A stretch of 11,544 bases of DNA from Oscillospiraceae bacterium (lineage in GTDB: Bacteria > Bacillota_A > Clostridia > Oscillospirales > Oscillospiraceae): positions 1 through 11,544 of the forward strand of contig JAFOBK010000266.1 of the NCBI GenBank assembly GCA_017381835.1, read 5' to 3'. Below are positions 11,371 through 11,544 of this stretch, one piece after another; positions within the stretch are counted from its first letter, which is position 1, and every line of letters begins with the position of its first letter. The position numbers were made by a program, and so were the translations under genes. The notes below the pieces were generated by a model that had not been told where the DNA came from, did no database searches, and saw nothing but the letters and a program-made list of their open reading frames with translations.

Positions 11371-11446
11371 TGGTGCACCTTCAGGGACTCGAACCCGGGA
11401 CCCACTGATTAAGAGTCAGTTGCTCTACCAACTGAGCTAAAGGTGC
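11371..11446 (-). tRNA. tRNA-Lys (CTT)
   Basis: 76 nt with encoded CCA. Acceptor GCACCTT/AAGGTGC, D-arm TTAGCTCAGTTGGTAGAGC, anticodon stem ACTGA/TCAGT around CTCTTAA (anticodon CTT), T-loop GGGTTCGAGTCCC, discriminator A. It is first in the tRNA pair as transcribed. Confidence 0.96.
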
Positions 11447-11544
11447 ATATCGTACGGGTACTTCTTTATGCACCCTCAAAACTGAACATTGCTTCTTACT
11501 TTTGCAACAAGGATTTGGTCAACACTCTGAGCCTGCTTTTAGAT
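11447..11544 (-). other. Leader or spacer upstream of tRNA-Lys
   Basis: No gene is recognisable. The minus-strand sequence GTTCAGTTTTGAGGGTGCAT resembles spacer sequence of Firmicute rRNA operons, so a 23S gene may lie just outside the window. The last 30 bases do not clearly match the conserved 3' end of 23S rRNA, so I do not call one. Confidence 0.35.

Noticed and set aside
11127..11408. Plus-strand frame of 93 codons over the RNA genes
   Set aside because: It lies entirely across 5S rRNA and two tRNA genes on the opposite strand.
11516..11544. 3' end of 23S rRNA (TTGACC near the window end)
   Set aside because: The conserved ACTAATnG...CTTGACC ending of 23S does not align well, so it is left as spacer.

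Overview
The window looks like chromosomal DNA of a low-to-mid-GC Firmicute, most likely a gut clostridial lineage of the Oscillospiraceae/Ruminococcaceae type. This is inference. It rests on strong AGGAGG-type ribosome sites, sigma-A promoters with extended -10 (TGn) elements, tRNAs with encoded CCA, a split transketolase (separate N-terminal subunit), and the kind of lipoprotein, XRE and GNAT genes present. Nearly every gene and RNA lies on the minus strand; one acetyltransferase gene (5960-6412) is on the plus strand.

Left part (1-4740), minus strand: a transketolase N-terminal subunit cut by the window edge; a lipoprotein with three C-terminal membrane helices; a TIGR01212/YhcC-type radical SAM protein with a GTG start; and a two-gene unit of a PHP-family histidinol-phosphatase-like enzyme followed by a Gfo/Idh/MocA oxidoreductase. 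Recognisable promoters and hairpin terminators separate the units.

Middle (4741-9166): a membrane-anchored XRE regulator diverges from a GNAT acetyltransferase. A shared bidirectional terminator (6415-6462) then separates the GNAT gene from a convergent two-gene operon of an HpcH/HpaI-type class II aldolase and an FAD-dependent oxidoreductase. An inverted repeat at the presumed transcription start of that operon looks like an operator.

Right part (9167-11544): an RNA cluster on the minus strand reads tRNA-Lys(CTT), tRNA-Glu(CTC), a perfect-consensus promoter, 5S rRNA, tRNA-Asn(GTT) and a strong terminator. Downstream of tRNA-Asn is an AT-richer accessory strip. It holds three further partial copies (A, B, C) of the last 14-18 nt of tRNA-Asn. 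Two of them (B, C) are fused to a 13-bp hairpin in a ~54-bp repeat. Between or beside the copies lie single small genes: short membrane peptides, a 194-residue secreted/anchored protein of unknown function, and a RimJ/RimL-like acetyltransferase. There is also an inverted tRNA T-arm fragment and a pair of perfect or near-perfect hairpins. I read this strip as the most unusual part of the window: a tRNA-anchored array of repeat-bounded small genes, possibly scars of repeated site-specific insertion, with no recombinase gene visible in the window.
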